Positions 42,568 to 51,976 are shown, counted from the stretch's first letter. The stretch: DNA of 60,242 bases from Bacillota bacterium (GCA_023459335.1 JAEWUO010000022.1:1-60242); one strand, 5' to 3'. A program made the numbers and translations. Notes: generated by a model from the letters alone, not told the origin.

Positions 42568-44184
42568 ATGATCGCGGCGCATAACGTATCCCTACAGTTC
42601 GGCGGCAGGCCGTTGTTTGAGCATGTGGATGTGCAGTTTGTAAACGGCAACTGTTACGGCCTCATCGGCGCGAACGGGACGGGGAAATCGACGTTTTTAC
42701 GAATCCTCTCCGGTGAACTGGAGCCGAACAAGGGAGAAATCATGCTCACCCCCGGGGAGCGCATCGCCGTGCTGCGGCAGGATCATTACGCCTTCGACCG
42801 TTTTTCCGTCATGGACACGGTCATCATGGGCTACGCGCGCCTGTATGAGCTGATTCAACAGAAAGAGGAGCTTTACGCCAAGCAGGACTTTAACGACGAC
42901 GACGGCATCCGCCTCGCGGAACTCGAAGGCGAGTTTTCCGAGCGGGACGGATGGAGCGCGGAGTCGGATGTGGAGATTCTCTTAAACGGTCTTGGCGTGC
43001 CCGCGGAGCTGCACACGGCGCCTATGGCGGAGCTGGACGGCCCGAACAAGGTCAAGGTGCTGCTCGCTCAGGCGCTGTTTGCCAAGCCGGACATCCTGCT
43101 TCTCGACGAGCCGACGAACAACCTCGACGTATACGCAATCCACTGGCTGGAAGAGTTCCTGATCGATTTTCCGAATACGGTCATCGTGGTCTCTCACGAC
43201 CGCCATTTTTTAAATAAAGTCTGCACGCACATCGTGGACATCGACTTCGGCAAGATGCAGATGTATGTCGGCAACTACGATTTCTGGTATGAATACACGC
43301 AGCTCGCCGCCCGGCAGGAGAAGGACAAGCGCAAGCAGAACGAACAGAAGGCGAAAGAGCTGCAGGAGTTCATCATGCGCTTTTCCGCGAACGCCAGCAA
43401 GAGCCGGCAGGCGACCTCCCGCAAGAAGATGCTGGACAATCTCGACATGGGCAATTTCGCGCCGTCCTCGCGGCGGTATCCGTTTATCCACTTCAAACCC
43501 GACCGCGAGGTGGGAAACGACATCCTCGCCGTCAACGGGCTGACGAAAACCGTCGGCGGGCGCAAGGTGCTCAACCAAGTGACTTTCGTTGTCGCCGGCG
43601 GGGATAAAATCGCATTTGTCGGCGAAGACGAGCTTGCCAGAACGACGCTGTTCCAGATCCTCATGGGCGAAATGGAACCGGACGCGGGCAGTTTCAAGTG
43701 GGGCGTGACGATCACCCAGTCGTACCTGCCAAGCGACAACTCCGCATTTTTTGACGGCGTGACCTACTCGCTCGTAGATTGGCTGCGGCAGTTTTCAAAA
43801 GATCAGTACGAAACCACGATTCGCGGCTGGCTGGGGCGGCTGCTCTTCTCCGGCGAGGAGGCGCTGAAAGAGGCGCGCGTGCTCTCCGGCGGCGAAAAGA
43901 ACCGCTGTATGCTCGCCAGGATGATGCTTTCCGGCGCGAACGTCCTCCTCCTCGACGAGCCGACCAACCACCTCGACCTGGAGGCCATCACCGCGCTCAA
44001 CGAGGGCATGACGGAGTTTACGGGCGTGATGCTCTTTACTTCGCACGACCATCAGGTGACGCAGACGGTCGCCAACCGCATTCTGGAGATTCTGCCCGGC
44101 GGCGTGATCGACAAGCGCGAGAGCTACGACGAGTACATCGAGGACGAAGAAGCGAACAGATTGCGGGAGCAGTGGAGCAAATAG
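42568..44184 (+). CDS. ABC-F family ATPase (YbiT/YkpA-like)
   Basis: 538 residues with two ABC domains joined by a charged linker (about 235-300, rich in K/E/Q) and no membrane part, as in ABC-F proteins that act on ribosomes. Domain 1 has Walker A IGANGTGKST and Walker B LLLDEPTNNLD, but its signature is LDGPNK instead of LSGGQ. Domain 2 keeps LSGGEKNR and LLLDEPTNHLD, but its Walker A reads VGEDELARTT, where the glycine-rich loop and catalytic Lys are replaced (Lys to Arg). So each composite ATP site has one degenerate element. Similar proteins in Bacillota are relatives of YkpA. Ribosome-associated action is inferred from the family. Confidence 0.9.
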   Translation: MIAAHNVSLQFGGRPLFEHVDVQFVNGNCYGLIGANGTGKSTFLRILSGELEPNKGEIMLTPGERIAVLRQDHYAFDRFSVMDTVIMGYARLYELIQQKEELYAKQDFNDDDGIRLAELEGEFSERDGWSAESDVEILLNGLGVPAELHTAPMAELDGPNKVKVLLAQALFAKPDILLLDEPTNNLDVYAIHWLEEFLIDFPNTVIVVSHDRHFLNKVCTHIVDIDFGKMQMYVGNYDFWYEYTQLAARQEKDKRKQNEQKAKELQEFIMRFSANASKSRQATSRKKMLDNLDMGNFAPSSRRYPFIHFKPDREVGNDILAVNGLTKTVGGRKVLNQVTFVVAGGDKIAFVGEDELARTTLFQILMGEMEPDAGSFKWGVTITQSYLPSDNSAFFDGVTYSLVDWLRQFSKDQYETTIRGWLGRLLFSGEEALKEARVLSGGEKNRCMLARMMLSGANVLLLDEPTNHLDLEAITALNEGMTEFTGVMLFTSHDHQVTQTVANRILEILPGGVIDKRESYDEYIEDEEANRLREQWSK

Positions 44185-44338
44185 AATAGTATTGGCTCCA
44201 TCTTAAGAGAAAGCCGTTCAGGCGCAACGAGCGGCAGAACCGGGGACAGTCAGTTCATTCGTCGATCGGCACGGGACTGAACATACCGCCCGATCCGCGT
44301 GAAATACATGGATATCGGACAGATACGCTTATTCGATG

Positions 44339-44369
44339 AAAACGCCCTGCGTAACAGCTTGGCGTTTTT
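44339..44369 (+). terminator. Probable terminator after the ABC-F gene
   Basis: AAAACGCC (44339-44346) pairs with GGCGTTTT (44361-44368), loop 14 nt, ending in T; 155 bp after the stop codon. Confidence 0.6.
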
Positions 44370-44654
44370 GTGTTAAGGTCTGGTTTTAATCACAAACTGT
44401 TGATGCGAATGACGTCTGCCGCTCGCAATGGAAACGGCGGAGATGATATGTAACAAAACCAAAAAGCACTTGTGAAACAAACCGGATCGCAAAACGCAAA
44501 CTATATTGCGCGCATTATGACTTTGTCATCAAACGGAATGAAAGATAACAACGACACATTCCGACGTGACGGAATAAAAACGGGAATTAGAAATAATATT
44601 ATCTATAATTATAATAGAAATATATAAAACACTCATAAATGGATCAAAAGTTGC

Positions 44655-44683
44655 TTGACATTCCATTACCGAAGCGGTAAAAT
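44655..44683 (+). promoter_or_regulatory. Promoter A with palindromic operator (TTACCG-AAG-CGGTAA)
   Basis: Perfect TTGACA (44655-44660), a 17-bp spacer and TAAAAT (44678-44683). A perfect inverted repeat TTACCG-AAG-CGGTAA (44666-44680) fills the spacer and runs into the -10. The sequence before the -35 and just after it (TTGC-TTGACATTCC) is identical to the promoter at 49601. Confidence 0.75.
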
Positions 44684-45063
44684 TTACCATATCAAGGCAA
44701 CCATATCAGAATATCGGCAATTTTACCGGGCAGTACGTTTTTTCGCCGCAAACGCCGGAAATCATAAGCAGGGAGGCTACCCAGTATCCATACTATCCCC
44801 GCAATGTTCCCAAACGAAAGAATACGAATCTGATTCTCACGATGCAGCCGGGAGCGGTATGAAGAGAAGCGTCGTTTTGCCAATCTAGCCGCAAAGTAAT
44901 TTATCATGCGGGTGCAGGCCAAGCGGGACACCGATCAGGTGCCCATTCCATTGTGCGTCTTGCCGGATGATTCGCGCCGGTTGCCGGGTTGGATTTTAAA
45001 ATCGGCCTGAGTTCGGGACGTCTTGATTATGACATCAACACAAGAAACAAAAGAGGAGCGCAT

Positions 45064-46200
45064 ATGACAGCCAGCCTGAAAGACCTAGAGCGGTTTATGG
45101 ACGCGATTCTCAGGAGAACCGGTGTTTCCGGCATGGACTGCGCGATTTACCAGGAGCATCAGGAAATCTTTCGCTACTCTGCCGGATTCGCGGACATGGA
45201 AGCGAAAAAGCCGGTTTCAAAAGACGCTCTGTATAATATCTATTCCGCGACAAAAATAATTACCTGTGTTGCCGCGATGCAGCTGGTGGAACGGGGACTG
45301 ATGCTGCTGTCCGATCCGTTATATGAGTATCTGCCGGAATTTCGGGACATGAAGGTAAAAACCGGCACCTTTGTCATTTCGGAAGCAAAACAGCATATTC
45401 GAATCATCGATCTTTTTACGATGACCGCGGGCCTCAGTTATGAATTGGATACGCCGCATATGCGGGATATGATACGGCAGACATGCGGAGATTTTAGCAC
45501 GAGAGATTTTGTAAGGACCTTAGCGAAAGAACCGCTCCTTTTTGAACCGGGCACGGGCTGGAATTACAGTTACTGCCATGACGTACTGGGCGCCGTGATT
45601 GAGGTCGTTTCCGGTATGCCGTTCGGAGAATACCTGGAGAAAAATATTTTCATACCGTTGGGAATGAAGGACACCGGATTTTCAGTACCCGAAGAGAAGC
45701 GAGACAGAATTGCGCCGCAGTATGAGTATTCCGCCGAAACCTGCTCGGTAAAACGAATCGGCAGCGATTGCATCGGAGCGGCGGGGCTTCGGCACGAAAG
45801 CGGCGGAGGAGGGCTGATCTCTTCGACGGATGACTACATATTGTTCATCGACGCGCTCGCCTGCGGAGGCACTGCGAAGAACGGCGAAAAAATCATTTCT
45901 GAAAATACGATCAATCTCATGCGCAGAAACCGGATGAAGGGTGTGCAGATGGAGGCGTTTCGCAGTATGACGGCCGCAGAGGGAATCGGCTACGGCCTTG
46001 GCGTTGCGGTCGTCATGGATCCGGCGGCCGACGGCAGGCTGCTGCCGGCGAACGCATTTTATTGGGGAGGCCTCGGCGGAGTGCAGGATTTGGTCGATCC
46101 TTCAAACCGGATTTCTTATTTTGTAGCGCAGCACACCATTAAAAGCCCTAAAAAACTGATAGAACCTTATATGTTGAACATACTTTATGCAAGTTTATAA
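45064..46200 (+). CDS. Beta-lactamase-family serine hydrolase
   Basis: 378 residues from ATG 45064 (AAAGAGGAG upstream). The nucleophile motif is S61-A-T-K64 (YSATKIIT). The Tyr motif is Y168-S-Y170 in WNYSYCHDVLG, where class C enzymes have YxN. HESGGGGLISS and WGGLGGVQD supply the third motif region. No signal peptide is present, so it should be cytoplasmic and act as an esterase, amidase or oligomer hydrolase rather than a drug-resistance enzyme. It is the first gene after the operator-bearing promoter, 71 bp before a CoA-transferase, suggesting it releases an acid for activation to a CoA ester. Confidence 0.87.
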   Translation: MTASLKDLERFMDAILRRTGVSGMDCAIYQEHQEIFRYSAGFADMEAKKPVSKDALYNIYSATKIITCVAAMQLVERGLMLLSDPLYEYLPEFRDMKVKTGTFVISEAKQHIRIIDLFTMTAGLSYELDTPHMRDMIRQTCGDFSTRDFVRTLAKEPLLFEPGTGWNYSYCHDVLGAVIEVVSGMPFGEYLEKNIFIPLGMKDTGFSVPEEKRDRIAPQYEYSAETCSVKRIGSDCIGAAGLRHESGGGGLISSTDDYILFIDALACGGTAKNGEKIISENTINLMRRNRMKGVQMEAFRSMTAAEGIGYGLGVAVVMDPAADGRLLPANAFYWGGLGGVQDLVDPSNRISYFVAQHTIKSPKKLIEPYMLNILYASL

Positions 46201-46271
46201 GGTTATATGAAAAACGGCTGAAATCAAGCGCAAAAATCGGTGATGAGAAAGAATAAAGGAAGGCTATAACG

Positions 46272-47837
46272 ATGAATGACAGCTTAAAGAAGAAAATTAT
46301 GTCCGCAGACGAAGCGGTCGCATTGATACCTGATGGCGCCACCGTGCAAATTACGGGAGCTGCGCTTGTTTGCTCCTCCGCAAAGATATTCAAAAACATT
46401 GAGAAATCATTTCTCGCGACAGGGCATCCCCGCGATTTATGCATCGTATCGGAGGGCTCGCCGAGCAGCGATGTGCCGGGTTACAGATATTTTGAGCATC
46501 TGACCCATCCGGGGATCGTTAAGCGCGTGATCGGCGGCCATATGGGGTATCACCAGCCGATATTTCCGCTCATTCGAAGCAACCAGATCGAAGGGTACAA
46601 CGTCTCACAGGGTATTCTGTCGATTATGACCAACGAATATGCCGCGAATAAAGACGGTTATCTGACGAAAGTCGGTCTGCGTACCCAGCAGGATCCCCGA
46701 TACGAAGGCTGTAAACTTAACGAAGGGATGAAAACGGAGGACATCGTTGAGCTTAAAGTGATTGACGGCGAGGAATACCTTTGGTTTAAAATGGTGCGTC
46801 CGAATATCGCCGTGCTGAAAGGAAGCTATGCGGATAAAAAAGGCAATATAACGTTCGAAGCGGAACCTTCCAATAACGATGCGCTGAACTCCGCAATGGC
46901 GGTGAAAAACCATGGAGGCAAAGTGCTGGTATTTGTTAAGGCGATCAAGGATGAGTATATCAATCCACGCCTGATTCATGTTCCATATTTTCTCGTAGAC
47001 GCGATCATTGTCGACCCAGATCATATTCAGGCGGCGCCGCATTTGGAATACTCCCCCTATTTCTCCAATGAAGAGAGATGCGACGAGGAGGAAATGCAGG
47101 AGATCATTGAAAGAGAGACGAAAAACAGCGTCCGCAAAAGAGAGATTGCCGCCAGGGTAATCGCAAGACGCGCGGCGATGGAACTGAATCCGGGCGCCGT
47201 CGTGAATGTTGGATTTGGGATACCCCAGATGATCAGCGGGGAAGCGATCAATCTTGGAATCGATATCAACTCGATCATCATGACAACGGAAACGGGGCTC
47301 ATCGGCGGGGTGCAGCTTCCTTCGGTATTCAGCGTATCCATGAATGCAGATGCCGTATACGATCAGGCGTCGCAGTTTCGATTCTATGAAGGCGGCGGAC
47401 TGGATACAGGCTTTTTAGGCGCGCTGGAAATCGACGCGGATGGGAATGTGAACGTCTGCAAGAAAGGGCAGCGTCTCGCAGGGGTTGGCGGGTTTAATTT
47501 TATCGTTTATTCCGCAAAGAAACTGGTTTTCTGCTTCCCGTTCATGATCGGATCCGGTTACAACGAGGAAAACGGAGCGTTGATCCCCTTTAACGGCAAA
47601 GGCGCGAAGATCGTTCGCCAGGTGGAGAGCATCTCCATGAACGCAAAGGTGGAATTCAACCAGCATAAGACGGTTTTATATGTAACGGAGCGGTGCGTTT
47701 TCAAACTGACCGCGCAAGGGCTCGAACTCATTGAAATTGCCCCGGGCGTCGATCTGAAGAAGGATATTCTGGATCTCATGGAGTTCACGCCTTTGATTGC
47801 GGCGGACTTGAAGGAGATGCCGCGGGATTGTTTTTAA
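46272..47837 (+). CDS. Acyl-CoA:carboxylate CoA-transferase (YdiF/propionate CoA-transferase family)
   Basis: 521 residues with the alpha and beta halves fused, as in family I propionate/acetate CoA-transferases. It starts at ATG behind AAAGGAAGG. The catalytic glutamate is E340 in TTETGLIGG, forming the glutamyl-CoA intermediate. The N-half has DGATVQITGAAL and the C-half GIPQMIS. It moves CoA from a donor such as acetyl-CoA to the acid imported or released in this cluster. The family accepts short-chain and 3-hydroxy acids, so the true substrate is open. Confidence 0.92.
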   Translation: MNDSLKKKIMSADEAVALIPDGATVQITGAALVCSSAKIFKNIEKSFLATGHPRDLCIVSEGSPSSDVPGYRYFEHLTHPGIVKRVIGGHMGYHQPIFPLIRSNQIEGYNVSQGILSIMTNEYAANKDGYLTKVGLRTQQDPRYEGCKLNEGMKTEDIVELKVIDGEEYLWFKMVRPNIAVLKGSYADKKGNITFEAEPSNNDALNSAMAVKNHGGKVLVFVKAIKDEYINPRLIHVPYFLVDAIIVDPDHIQAAPHLEYSPYFSNEERCDEEEMQEIIERETKNSVRKREIAARVIARRAAMELNPGAVVNVGFGIPQMISGEAINLGIDINSIIMTTETGLIGGVQLPSVFSVSMNADAVYDQASQFRFYEGGGLDTGFLGALEIDADGNVNVCKKGQRLAGVGGFNFIVYSAKKLVFCFPFMIGSGYNEENGALIPFNGKGAKIVRQVESISMNAKVEFNQHKTVLYVTERCVFKLTAQGLELIEIAPGVDLKKDILDLMEFTPLIAADLKEMPRDCF

Positions 47838-48220
47838 TCGATCGGATGCGGCTTTCCGATCATATGGCCGGGTTGAACGGAACGCCGCCCGCAACGATCG
47901 GAGCAAGGCACCAGAATACGATGTGAGCATGCAAATTTTTACCGGATCAAGCCATACTTCTGAACTGACGCGGTCTCATTTCGGGAGAACCGGTAAAAAT
48001 ATGCCGGCTCCATTGTTTTTACAATCGGTTCGCAGCGAAAGCCATGCAGGAATCGAAAAACCGCCGTTCTTGAATCACGCAGCGCTTGGCTGCGGCGGTA
48101 AAAGTTGGAATCCGGACCGGGCGGAGGAGCAAATCTGCGGTGACGTATTGTTTTATTTGAGAAGAAATAGTATTGTAAAAGGTACAAAGTCTTAAAACAT
48201 GCATGAGCGGAGATGAAAAC
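47838..48220. other. Intergenic region before the AraC regulator
   Basis: About 380 bp. An open frame of 90 codons (47923-48195) has no ribosome site and an unlikely composition, so I do not call it a gene. The only feature supported is a promoter at 48148-48176: TTGTTT, 17-bp spacer, TATTGT, 45 bp before the AraC start. Confidence 0.5.
48148..48176 (+). promoter_or_regulatory. Promoter of the AraC regulator
   Basis: TTGTTT (48148-48153), 17-bp spacer, TATTGT (48171-48176). Confidence 0.5.
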
Positions 48221-49123
48221 ATGCAGCAAGAAATCAAGATACTGATTTCAGTTTTATCAAAGATGAATATGGGAGACATGTTTAAGCCACATGTACATCC
48301 GTATTATCAGATCGATCATATTGTGCGCGGTAAATATGAGTTTAACGTAGACGGCCAAACGTTTATGGCGGGGATTGGAGACACTATCCTGGTCCCTTCC
48401 GACTGCGTTCACTCCTTTACACAAACCGGCGATGAAGCAGGATATTATTTTGAGGTAAAGTTCTCTTCTTTTTCCAAAGGCGTCATGGAGATGTGCTCGG
48501 ACATCGGCTTTCTCGTAAAGAACGACGAGTTTTCGGGCAAGATTCTGAAAGAGATCGTTGAGGAAAACAACAATTCTACGCCGGACTCGAAAGATATTGT
48601 TGTGAATTATCTTTATACGGTTCTTTTTTTGCTGAGCACGCAAAAACGCCGGGAGAAAAACATACCGTCGAAATATATCGAAGTATCGGCATATTCCGCG
48701 CCGGTGCGCGATACCATCCGTTTTTTGGAAAATAATTATACAAAGCGTTTGTCTCTGGATGACATTGTGGCAGAAACAAAGCTTAAAAAAAGCTATCTTT
48801 GCGGACTATTCAAAAAGGAAACGACCGTCACGATCTTCGAGTGCCTGATGATTATTCGGGTTCGCAAAGCGGTGGAGCTTCTGACATACACAAACCTGCC
48901 GCTTACGCAGATCAGCGCTGAAACGGGTTTTGTAAACAGCACGCATTTCAACAGGATATTCACCAAGCATGTTATGATTCCCCCGGGTCAATTCAGGAAA
49001 TACCTGAAATCACAGAACTTTTACTGGCTGGATGCGACCGCGGCAAGAAAAGGAAATCCGATTACGACCGCTACGCTGGGAGGCGAAAAAATCGACTTCC
49101 CCCAATTTTCCCAGGATTCATAA
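48221..49123 (+). CDS. AraC-family transcriptional regulator with cupin sensor domain
   Basis: 300 residues from ATG 48221, which has GGAG 8 nt upstream; an ATG at 48203 has none. The N-terminal cupin (about 1-130) has FKPHVHPYYQIDHIVRGKY and HSFTQTGDEAG, with histidines placed as in sugar- or metabolite-sensing AraC proteins. The C-terminal pair of helix-turn-helix motifs (about 180-285) reads LSLDDIVAETKLKKSYLCGLFKKE and LTQISAETGFVNSTHFNRIFTKH. It lies between the CoA-transferase gene and the thiolase/SDR genes and probably controls one or both. It has its own promoter. Confidence 0.9.
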   Translation: MQQEIKILISVLSKMNMGDMFKPHVHPYYQIDHIVRGKYEFNVDGQTFMAGIGDTILVPSDCVHSFTQTGDEAGYYFEVKFSSFSKGVMEMCSDIGFLVKNDEFSGKILKEIVEENNNSTPDSKDIVVNYLYTVLFLLSTQKRREKNIPSKYIEVSAYSAPVRDTIRFLENNYTKRLSLDDIVAETKLKKSYLCGLFKKETTVTIFECLMIIRVRKAVELLTYTNLPLTQISAETGFVNSTHFNRIFTKHVMIPPGQFRKYLKSQNFYWLDATAARKGNPITTATLGGEKIDFPQFSQDS

Positions 49124-49340
49124 CGAATTCGATACCCATACGAATTCAATTTCCGGCAAGCCCGGTGATTGCGTGGCCGCGTAAACTGCCGACGCGGAAA
49201 GCATCCGGCTATTTTCCTTTTTTACCAAAAGGGCAGCGCATTCGGACATCGAAAGTATCAATATGATTCGATCGAATGATGGACAGTGCGCTCGCAGATC
49301 GAAGTTGAATCATTCAATATAAAAAAACGCAGTTTGCTAG

Positions 49341-49372
49341 AACGCACGGGAGTTCAATCGCGGGCGTTTTTT
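49341..49372 (+). terminator. Possible terminator after the AraC gene
   Basis: AACGC (49341-49345) pairs with GCGTT (49364-49368) with further imperfect pairs inside, followed by TTTTCTATTTT; it lies 218 bp after the stop codon. Confidence 0.4.
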
Positions 49373-49600
49373 CTATTTTCCGTTTTTTCATGCGCGCTTC
49401 GCCCAAAGACAGCGAAGGCGAAACGAAGCGGAATATTTATTTTTCGTGTGCGGCGCAGAATGATCCGCAATTCCGCTCGTGGATTGAAAGATAAAAAACG
49501 TAAAAATACCGGAAAAAATCAACACAGCGGAATATTGATTAAAAATATCTGTCATTATATAAAAGCCAACAAAATGCTTAATATAATTATTCATTATTGC

Positions 49601-49629
49601 TTGACATTCCTTTTAGCGAATGCTAAAAT
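49601..49629 (+). promoter_or_regulatory. Promoter B with palindromic operator (TTTTAGC-GAAT-GCTAAAA)
   Basis: Perfect TTGACA (49601-49606), 17-bp spacer and TAAAAT (49624-49629). A perfect 7-bp inverted repeat TTTTAGC/GCTAAAA with a GAAT centre (49611-49628) covers the spacer and the -10, resembling SlyA/MarR-type operators (TTAGC-n-GCTAA). The flank TTGC-TTGACATTCC matches the 44655 promoter exactly. Confidence 0.75.
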
Positions 49630-49985
49630 AAGCACAGTAAAAATAATGATGTGTAATGACATATTAAAACCATCGAATGATACCTGAACTTTCGCACCTG
49701 ATAAAAAGAAATTGATTTAAAGAATACTGTTGAATAGATATCTTCTTGTCCGGCGGATAAGCTGAATAAGACGATGACAAAACAAACTGCCACGGGGGGA
49801 GAAGAAATAAAGCACCCTTTTTATCGTTATGCCTTTTTAAGGGAAGAGTTAGAAGAATAAGAAAGAAAATTCTATTCGATAGAGAGAACGGTTGATTTAC
49901 GAGAAAGATCATCCGGGATGCGGTAAAACCGAAATCCGATGAAATAAACGATTTACAGATCAACAGAGAGGACATCACGCGGGAA

Positions 49986-51158
49986 ATGACAGAGGCAGTA
50001 ATCGTTGAAGTCGCACGAACTCCAGTTGGAAAAATCAGGCAGGCACTTGCATCCGTAGAACCCCATATATTAGCAAGCCTTGCGATGAAGCGCGTTGTGG
50101 AAAAATCGGGTATTGATCCGGCTACGATTGACGATGTGATTTATGCAAATCTGTTTGACTACCAGTACGGCAATTTTGCCAGAGTTGCGTGGCTGGCGAC
50201 CGGATTTCCGATTTCGGTTCCCGCCATGTCGATTCACAGGCATTGCGCCAGTTCACTGAACGCGATTGCCATTGCGGCATCCCTCATCATGACGGGGGCG
50301 GCGGATGTGATCCTGGCCGGCGGATGCGAAAGTTACTCGCAACAGCCGTTTATGGTGAGACGGCCGGACACCGCTTACCCGGCGGCGCTTGAGTTTATTC
50401 AACAGAAAAACTCCACCGCGGAGGTCGGAGATCCGCCGATGATCCTCACGGCGGAAAACCTTGCCTCAAAGTATTCCATTTCAAGGCGCGAATGCGATGA
50501 ATTCGCGCTGGCAAGCCATCAAAAAGCCGCCGCCGCATGGGAACGGGGGTTTTACGACGGAGAGGTTTTTCCGGTTACCGTCCCGCAGAAAAAAGGCGAC
50601 CCGGTGATGTTTCAAAAGGACGAGTGCGTTCGCGCCGACAGTACGCTGGAAATGCTCGGCAAGCTCAAGCCTGTGATGCTGAAGGACGGCGTAGTGACCG
50701 CGGGGAACTCCTCGCCCATGAACGACGGCGCTTCCGCAGTCCTGCTGATGAGCAAAGAAAGAGCAAGGGAACTGCACATCAAACCCATGGCCAAGGTTGG
50801 CGCGTTTGCCGCGGCGGGCGTCGATCCCAATATTATGGGGATCGGTCCGGTCTACGCGACGAGAAAGCTCCTGCAGAAAACCGGACTCAGAATGGAAGAT
50901 TTCGACATCATCGAACTCAACGAAGCCTTTGCCTCGCAGTCGCTCGCCTGCCTGAAGGAACTGAACGTTCCGGCCGATTCGGACAAGCTGAATCCGAACG
51001 GGGGCGCAATCGCAATCGGACATCCTAACGCGGCGTCGGGCGGCATTCTAACCTGCAGGACGGTACGACACATGCAGGAACACGATTTAAACCGAGGATT
51101 GATTTCGTTTTGCATCGGCGGCGGACAGGGCTTCTCCTGTGTAATAGAGCGCGCGTAA
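49986..51158 (+). CDS. Thiolase-family acyl-CoA acetyltransferase (paralogue 1)
   Basis: 390 residues. The nucleophilic cysteine is C87 (IHRHCASSLNAI), the NEAFASQ motif is present, and the C-terminal cysteine is C376 in CIGGGQG. The active-site histidine stretch reads GGAIAIGHPNAASGG, where most thiolases have GHPIGASGA, so the loop next to the CoA pocket differs. The reaction is cleavage or condensation of a 3-oxoacyl-CoA. It follows the second operator promoter with a long leader. The ribosome site is weak (GAGAGGA, about 14 nt upstream). Confidence 0.9.
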   Translation: MTEAVIVEVARTPVGKIRQALASVEPHILASLAMKRVVEKSGIDPATIDDVIYANLFDYQYGNFARVAWLATGFPISVPAMSIHRHCASSLNAIAIAASLIMTGAADVILAGGCESYSQQPFMVRRPDTAYPAALEFIQQKNSTAEVGDPPMILTAENLASKYSISRRECDEFALASHQKAAAAWERGFYDGEVFPVTVPQKKGDPVMFQKDECVRADSTLEMLGKLKPVMLKDGVVTAGNSSPMNDGASAVLLMSKERARELHIKPMAKVGAFAAAGVDPNIMGIGPVYATRKLLQKTGLRMEDFDIIELNEAFASQSLACLKELNVPADSDKLNPNGGAIAIGHPNAASGGILTCRTVRHMQEHDLNRGLISFCIGGGQGFSCVIERA

Positions 51159-51232
51159 TCAGCGCGTCATTCATATCGGGTTTCAAAGAAGATACATTTT
51201 TATTTTGCACAGCATCATGGAGGAAATCAAAA

Positions 51233-51976
51233 GTGGGCAATCTGAGCGGAAAATACGCGATCGTTACCGGCGGCTGCAAGGGGATCGGCGCGGCAATTGT
51301 AAAACGGTTTATCGCAGACGGAGCTGCGGGCGTTTCCATTTTGGAATGGGACTATGAACAGGCGAAGAAAACGGCGCTGGCAATCGATCCCTCCGGAGAA
51401 AAGGTCATTGCCGTAAGCTGCGATGTTTCAAATGAAGAGCAGGTTGCCAAGGGAATTCAAACCACGCTGGATACGTTCCATACAATCGATATTCTTGTCA
51501 ATAATGCGGGAATTACAAAGGACGCCATGTTTCACAAGATGACCAACGATGCCTGGAACGCCGTTTTGAACGTCAATTTATTCGGCACATACTATACCTG
51601 CAAATACGTAATACCGATTATGCGCGAAAAATGCTATGGAAGGATTGTCAATATCGCGTCGGTATCCGCGTTTGGAATCGCGGGGCAGGCAAACTATGCC
51701 GCTTCCAAAGGCGCCATTATCAGCCTGACAAAAACGTTGGCAAAAGAAGGCGGCCCCAAAAACATCACGGCGAATTGCGTAGCGCCCGGCTATATTAACA
51801 CGGATATGTACAAAGCCGTTCCCCCGGAAATCATAGAAGAACACATGAAGAGAATTCCGCTCAGGCGGCTGGCGGAACCGGAGGAAATCGCGAGTGTAGT
51901 CGCGTTTCTGGCGAGCGACGATTCCAGCTGGGTCTCCGCGCAGTGCATTGTCGCAAGCGGCGGCAGTATGCTGTAA
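51233..51976 (+). CDS. Short-chain dehydrogenase/reductase (FabG-like, paralogue 1)
   Basis: 247 residues from GTG 51233, 9 nt behind GGAGG; longer in-frame starts run into the thiolase gene. Rossmann motif TGGCKGIGAA, NNAGITKD, and the catalytic Ser/Tyr/Lys in ASVSAFG and YAASKGA. The GGS start of the C-terminus is standard. The residue after the TGG (C instead of S/G) is slightly unusual. FabG-like SDRs reduce 3-oxoacyl thioesters or run in reverse on 3-hydroxyacyl-CoA. Placed between thiolase and SDR2, it probably makes or uses a 3-oxoacyl-CoA in this pathway. Confidence 0.9.
   Translation: MGNLSGKYAIVTGGCKGIGAAIVKRFIADGAAGVSILEWDYEQAKKTALAIDPSGEKVIAVSCDVSNEEQVAKGIQTTLDTFHTIDILVNNAGITKDAMFHKMTNDAWNAVLNVNLFGTYYTCKYVIPIMREKCYGRIVNIASVSAFGIAGQANYAASKGAIISLTKTLAKEGGPKNITANCVAPGYINTDMYKAVPPEIIEEHMKRIPLRRLAEPEEIASVVAFLASDDSSWVSAQCIVASGGSML

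Larger units (their letters stand above)
44185..45063. other. Long intergenic region and leader before the serine hydrolase
   Basis: About 880 bp with no convincing gene; short open frames here lack ribosome sites. It holds a terminator-like hairpin at 44339-44369 and becomes strongly A+T-rich from about 44480. The 44655-44683 promoter then begins a leader of roughly 370 nt running to the serine hydrolase start at 45064. I saw no known riboswitch signature in that leader, but its length would allow RNA-based control. Confidence 0.55.
49124..49985. other. Long AT-rich intergenic region and leader before the first thiolase
   Basis: About 860 bp without a credible gene. It contains a terminator-like hairpin for the AraC gene (49341-49372) and the 49601-49629 promoter, whose leader to the thiolase ATG (49986) is about 345 nt. 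An open frame of 133 codons (49286-49687) runs through both elements and lacks a ribosome site, so it was rejected. No riboswitch was recognised. Confidence 0.55.

Noticed and set aside
44655..44888. A small protein gene in the leader before the serine hydrolase.
   Set aside because: The frame starts inside the -35 box of the promoter and has no ribosome site.
47923..48195. A 90-codon open frame upstream of the AraC gene.
   Set aside because: No ribosome site and no domain; it overlaps the probable AraC promoter.
49286..49687. A 133-codon open frame in the AT-rich gap before the first thiolase.
   Set aside because: No ribosome site, it crosses a terminator-like hairpin and a promoter, and its sequence has no recognisable domain.
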